The position numbers were made by a program, and so were the translations under genes. The notes below the pieces were generated by a model that was given only the letters and a program-made list of their open reading frames with translations, was not told the origin of the DNA and did no database searches. 64,000 nt of DNA from an uncultured Roseibium sp. (GTDB taxonomy: Bacteria; Pseudomonadota; Alphaproteobacteria; Rhizobiales; Stappiaceae). Below are positions 61,208 through 64,000 of the stretch, one piece after another (within the stretch, counting starts at the first letter, position 1; each line of letters begins with the position of its first letter). The DNA lies in NCBI RefSeq assembly GCF_947496995.1, contig NZ_CANMFD010000003.1:310001-374000 (forward strand), given 5' to 3'.

Positions 61208-62292
61208 TCCCCTGCCTCCAATGCAACGGCGCGGCCCTGCCTCGGCAGGTTTTCCGCCAGGCTCCGCCAATCGCCGCGCTCGGCATTGCCTTCCCCGCGC
61301 ACACCGAAAAACTGAATGATTTGCTGGCCGTCGCTGTCAAAGGCCTCGACCGAGGTTACATGGCCGACATCTGCGGGTTTGCGAACCATCCAGACACTGT
61401 CGATCTGGTCGGTGCGAAGGTGCAGGTGGAAGGTCGGGTCCATGACGTTGATCCAGGGACCTTTTTCCATGACCGTTTCCACCGCACCGGTGTGAATCTG
61501 GATGCAGCCCCGGTTGCCGACGAAACACATCAGCGGAATTCCTTCCGAAGCCGAAAGACGCAAGAGAGCCGTAACCGCCCCCGTATCCAGCGGCCAGGCC
61601 CAGTCTTCCCCGACACGTTCGAAGGCGCTGATCCGGTCGAGATCGAGATCCTTGAGCAGCCCGTGGAACTGGTGAGGGTCTTTCATCGCCTGCCAGCGCT
61701 CACGAAGTGTCGTTTCGACGCCGTCAGAAGGGGTTTTGCGAGAGAAAGGTTCCGCCGGGGTCACCGTCGGAAGCACGTCCGGGGACTGGTCCTCCAGAAC
61801 CAGACTGTCGACCAGTTGGTCCCAGGCTGCCATGTCCGTTTCCGGGCGGGCGTGAATTTTCTGGACAGCATCTCCGTGCGCGTCGAAAAACTGCAGCGAC
61901 CTGCGGACATCCTTGCCGTCCATCTTTTCAACGGCAAAACCATGAACCCAGCTTGCGGGGAACATGCGCAAGTCGATCTGTTCACCCAGCATCAGGGCGG
62001 CCCGCTTGCCCTGGACAAACTTTTCAAACGGCCCGATCTTTTCGTGAACGGCGCTTTCGTTGCGGGTCAGCGCCATCACTTCGCCGACCTTTTTCAGACC
62101 CGGGAAGAGATCGTCGAACCGTGGCTCGATCCGCCGGGTTCCGTGCCCGACGAAACTTGCCACCAGTTCCGCTTCGCTCACGCCGAGAATTCTCGCCAGA
62201 TCCCGCTCCCTCATCTTGGGGTTTTGAGCCCGCGCTTCGCGGATGGCGGCAGCTGTCGGTCTGTCTTCGTTGGAAATCTGTTCGGCGCTCAT
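61204..62292 (-). CDS. hmuS: haem-degrading/haem-trafficking protein HmuS (HemS type)
   Basis: About 362 residues; ATG 62292 with AAGG upstream is preferred, though ATG 62307 and GTG 62325 are in frame. It is a tandem-duplicated HemS fold: the first repeat has LMALTRNESAVHEKIGPFEK-like sequence near residue 85, the second has RLSASEGIPLMCFVGNRGCIQIHTGAVETV and NVMDPTFHLHLRTDQIDSVWMV. HmuS binds cytoplasmic haem and promotes its breakdown or transfer. It is first in the operon, divergent from the receptor. Confidence 0.9.
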   Translation of the reverse strand: MSAEQISNEDRPTAAAIREARAQNPKMRERDLARILGVSEAELVASFVGHGTRRIEPRFDDLFPGLKKVGEVMALTRNESAVHEKIGPFEKFVQGKRAALMLGEQIDLRMFPASWVHGFAVEKMDGKDVRRSLQFFDAHGDAVQKIHARPETDMAAWDQLVDSLVLEDQSPDVLPTVTPAEPFSRKTPSDGVETTLRERWQAMKDPHQFHGLLKDLDLDRISAFERVGEDWAWPLDTGAVTALLRLSASEGIPLMCFVGNRGCIQIHTGAVETVMEKGPWINVMDPTFHLHLRTDQIDSVWMVRKPADVGHVTSVEAFDSDGQQIIQFFGVRGEGNAERGDWRSLAENLPRQGRAVALEAGE

Positions 62293-62388
62293 GCGTCTTG
62301 CCTTCATTACTATGGTCTGCGTCACCGCTGCCGCCGCTTAGCCCTTGCCGCACCTGTGTACAGATAACCTGCTGGCAACGAACAGCTA

Positions 62389-62405
62389 TTTGGAATTATT
62401 CCAAA
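62389..62405. promoter_or_regulatory. Irr (ICE)-like box
   Basis: TTTGGAA-TTA-TTCCAAA, a perfect palindrome with 7-bp arms, close to the Irr consensus TTTAGAA-NNN-TTCTAAA. It lies in the divergent hmuS/receptor promoter region, 97 bp from hmuS. Confidence 0.65.
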
Positions 62406-62478
62406 GAAGGCAGAAACCGCGACGGCTGCGATCTAATACTTGACTCCTATAATCACGTTTCATATTGACTGCAATACC

Positions 62479-62493
62479 TGAGTCACTGACTCA
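62479..62493. promoter_or_regulatory. RirA/IRO-like box
   Basis: TGAGTCA-C-TGACTCA fits TGA-N9-TCA, the iron-Rhodo (IRO/RirA) motif, with full dyad symmetry. It lies 67 bp upstream of the TonB-dependent receptor start. Confidence 0.6.
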
Positions 62494-62559
62494 TGTTTAT
62501 AACGCTGTTTGAGAGGCAGCGATAAAGGACGCGAACAACGCGCATTTTGGAGTAATTTA

Positions 62560-64000
62560 ATGGGGCTCAAAATAACCAGGCACACCCAGCTGATGGGTGG
62601 TGTTGCTCTCTGGGTTATGGTTTTCAACGGTGGCGTCGCCGCGCAGGACACAGCGCAGAGTGCGTCGGTAACTCCGCTTCAACGGATCGTGGTCGGCACG
62701 GGTGTCGACAAGGTGGCGATCGATACGCCGCAAGCGGTGACCGTGCTGGATCAGGACGCAATCGACGCTCAGCAGGCGCGCACTATCGGGGAACTCTTCA
62801 GCGAAATTCCCGGCATCACGCCGATCGGCAGCAACTCGGTGCTCGGCGAAAGCATCAACATTCGCGGCATCGGCGAAGCGCTTTCCGGTGACGAGACCCG
62901 GATCATCATTCAGGTCGATGGCGTCAACAAGTTCTACGAACAGTACCGGATGGGCTCGTTCTTCTCCGACCCGGAGCTTTACAAGCAGGTTGAAGTCCTG
63001 CGCGGACCGGCCTCCTCCACACTGTACGGGTCAGGCGCCATGGGCGGCGTGGTCACCTTCACGACAAAGGATGCAAGCGACTTCCTCGACCCCGGCGACA
63101 TGTTCGGTGGACGCCTGAAGACCTCCTGGGATTCCAACGGCAACGGTTGGCTCGGCAGCGCGATCATTGCGGCGGAACCGGTCAAGAACCTCGAACTGCT
63201 CGGCAATCTCAACTACCGGCAGTCTCAGGACATCACGGACGGTCAGGGCAACAAGATCGACGACACCGACTTCACCTCGGTCAACGGCCTGATCAAGGCC
63301 CGCTATACGTTCGGAGCAAACGAGGATCAGGCGGTCTTCGCCAGCTACGAAAACTGGTCGAGCGACGAAGACAACCAGAACTATGATCAGATCACCTGGG
63401 GTCCGGACTTCGGTACCGTCGACCGCACGGTGACCGATCAGACCGCCATCATCGGCTACGAAAATTCGTTTTACGACAATGACCTTCTGGACATGAAAGC
63501 CCAGGTCAGCTGGTCGGACACCCGCGTGGAACAGAAGAACCAGGACGAGATCTGCCGCCCAGGTTTCCCCCCCATCTGTTACTACCCGTTCGGTGACAAC
63601 TCCGAATATTCCTACCAGACCTGGCAGGGCAAGGCCGACAACGTGGCGACCTTCCAGCTTGGTGACACATGGGCAGCCTATCTGACGACGGGTATCGACG
63701 CCCAGTACCAGGAACGGCGCAACCCGCGTGATTTCGGCACCTACGTGCAAAGCGGCTCCAATACCCATCCGGAAGGCGAAACCACCAATGTCGGCGGTTA
63801 CGCCCAGGCCGAACTGGTCTGGAACGACCGTGTCACCCTCATTCCGGGCATGCGTATCGATTACTCCAGTGTTTCGGTCGACAGCTATGTCAACAGCAGT
63901 GGCAACACCATCGACCTGAACGAGGACAAGAGCGAGATCGGCTATTCTCCGAAACTCGCAGCGATGATCAAGATGTCCGACTGGTTTGGCGTCTTCGGAT
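62560..64000 (+). CDS. TonB-dependent haem/haemoglobin receptor (partial, 3' end outside window)
   Basis: 480 codons to the window edge from ATG 62560, with TTTGGAG upstream. The signal peptide is MGLKITRHTQLMGGVALWVMVFNGGVAAQ. A TonB-box-like stretch (LQRIVVGTGVDK) leads into the plug domain (IDTPQAVTVLDQDAIDAQQARTIGELFSEIPGITPIG; VEVLRGPASSTLYGSGAMGGVV), followed by beta-barrel strands. Divergence from hmuSTUV and the shared iron boxes make a haem/haemoglobin receptor likely. The barrel with FRAP/NPNL-type motifs is beyond or near the edge, so ligand assignment is not proven by sequence. Confidence 0.9.
   Translation, partial: MGLKITRHTQLMGGVALWVMVFNGGVAAQDTAQSASVTPLQRIVVGTGVDKVAIDTPQAVTVLDQDAIDAQQARTIGELFSEIPGITPIGSNSVLGESINIRGIGEALSGDETRIIIQVDGVNKFYEQYRMGSFFSDPELYKQVEVLRGPASSTLYGSGAMGGVVTFTTKDASDFLDPGDMFGGRLKTSWDSNGNGWLGSAIIAAEPVKNLELLGNLNYRQSQDITDGQGNKIDDTDFTSVNGLIKARYTFGANEDQAVFASYENWSSDEDNQNYDQITWGPDFGTVDRTVTDQTAIIGYENSFYDNDLLDMKAQVSWSDTRVEQKNQDEICRPGFPPICYYPFGDNSEYSYQTWQGKADNVATFQLGDTWAAYLTTGIDAQYQERRNPRDFGTYVQSGSNTHPEGETTNVGGYAQAELVWNDRVTLIPGMRIDYSSVSVDSYVNSSGNTIDLNEDKSEIGYSPKLAAMIKMSDWFGVFG

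Overview
The window is GC-rich apart from a few AT-rich intergenic stretches and is packed with bacterial operons. The combination of a PhyR-NepR-EcfG general stress response, a two-CoA-ligase aromatic catabolism gene set, a rhizobial-style cellulose operon, a smoEFGKS-mtlK polyol operon and Irr/RirA-like iron boxes points to an alphaproteobacterium, probably of the Hyphomicrobiales/Rhodobacterales side (a Roseibium/Labrenzia-like genome would fit; this is inference, no 16S is present). I saw no tRNA, rRNA, CRISPR array, insertion sequence or prophage.

Layout. (1) 1-6916, minus strand: one tightly coupled operon for the CoA-dependent aerobic 2-aminobenzoate (anthranilate) pathway: 2-aminobenzoyl-CoA monooxygenase/reductase fusion, SDR, MarR regulator, atypical crotonase, acyl-CoA dehydrogenase and the CoA ligase (cut by the window edge), with a palindromic operator candidate at 6981-7002. 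(2) 7180-20281: a general-stress-response island. It holds phyR, nepR and ecfG, an HWE histidine kinase with an ethylene-receptor-like membrane sensor, and a set of small stress or membrane genes (dps, csbD, DUF883, DUF1328, Rho-N, PLDc_N, tandem PRC-barrel, DUF992). Ten EcfG-type promoters (GGAAC - 17 or 18 nt - GTT or close variants) can be read by eye, seven of them exact with a 17-nt spacer.

(3) 20326-38522: a phenylpropanoid/aromatic acid catabolic region. On the minus strand are a feruloyl-CoA synthase-like ligase, crotonase, type II hydroxyacyl-CoA dehydrogenase, amidohydrolase, DUF3237 protein, acyl-CoA dehydrogenase and MarR regulator, followed by a TRAP transporter and an AraC regulator. 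Diverging from AraC on the plus strand is a complete LIV-type ABC transporter with an aromatic aldehyde dehydrogenase and an SDR. (4) 38674-47262, minus strand: a LuxR-type regulator, then bcsA, bcsB, a GH8 endoglucanase and a TPR protein, for c-di-GMP-linked cellulose synthesis. An 0.9 kb AT-rich gene-free stretch with a perfect 20-bp palindrome lies upstream.

(5) 48159-58244, plus strand: a HAD phosphatase, a CSS-motif/EAL phosphodiesterase, and a SorC regulator followed by the sorbitol/mannitol ABC transporter and dehydrogenases. TTTGC half-sites are shared between the regulator's upstream region and the transporter promoter. (6) 58344-64000: the haem uptake operon hmuSTUV (minus) divergent from a TonB-dependent receptor (plus, cut by the right edge), with an Irr-like and a RirA/IRO-like box between them.

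The most unusual points are the density and mirror-image arrangement of EcfG promoters, the ethylene-receptor-like kinase that has lost the copper ligands, and a crotonase lacking both catalytic glutamates in a pathway whose ring-opening step I do not know to be assigned. The operator candidates were found by eye and have not been tested by any search.
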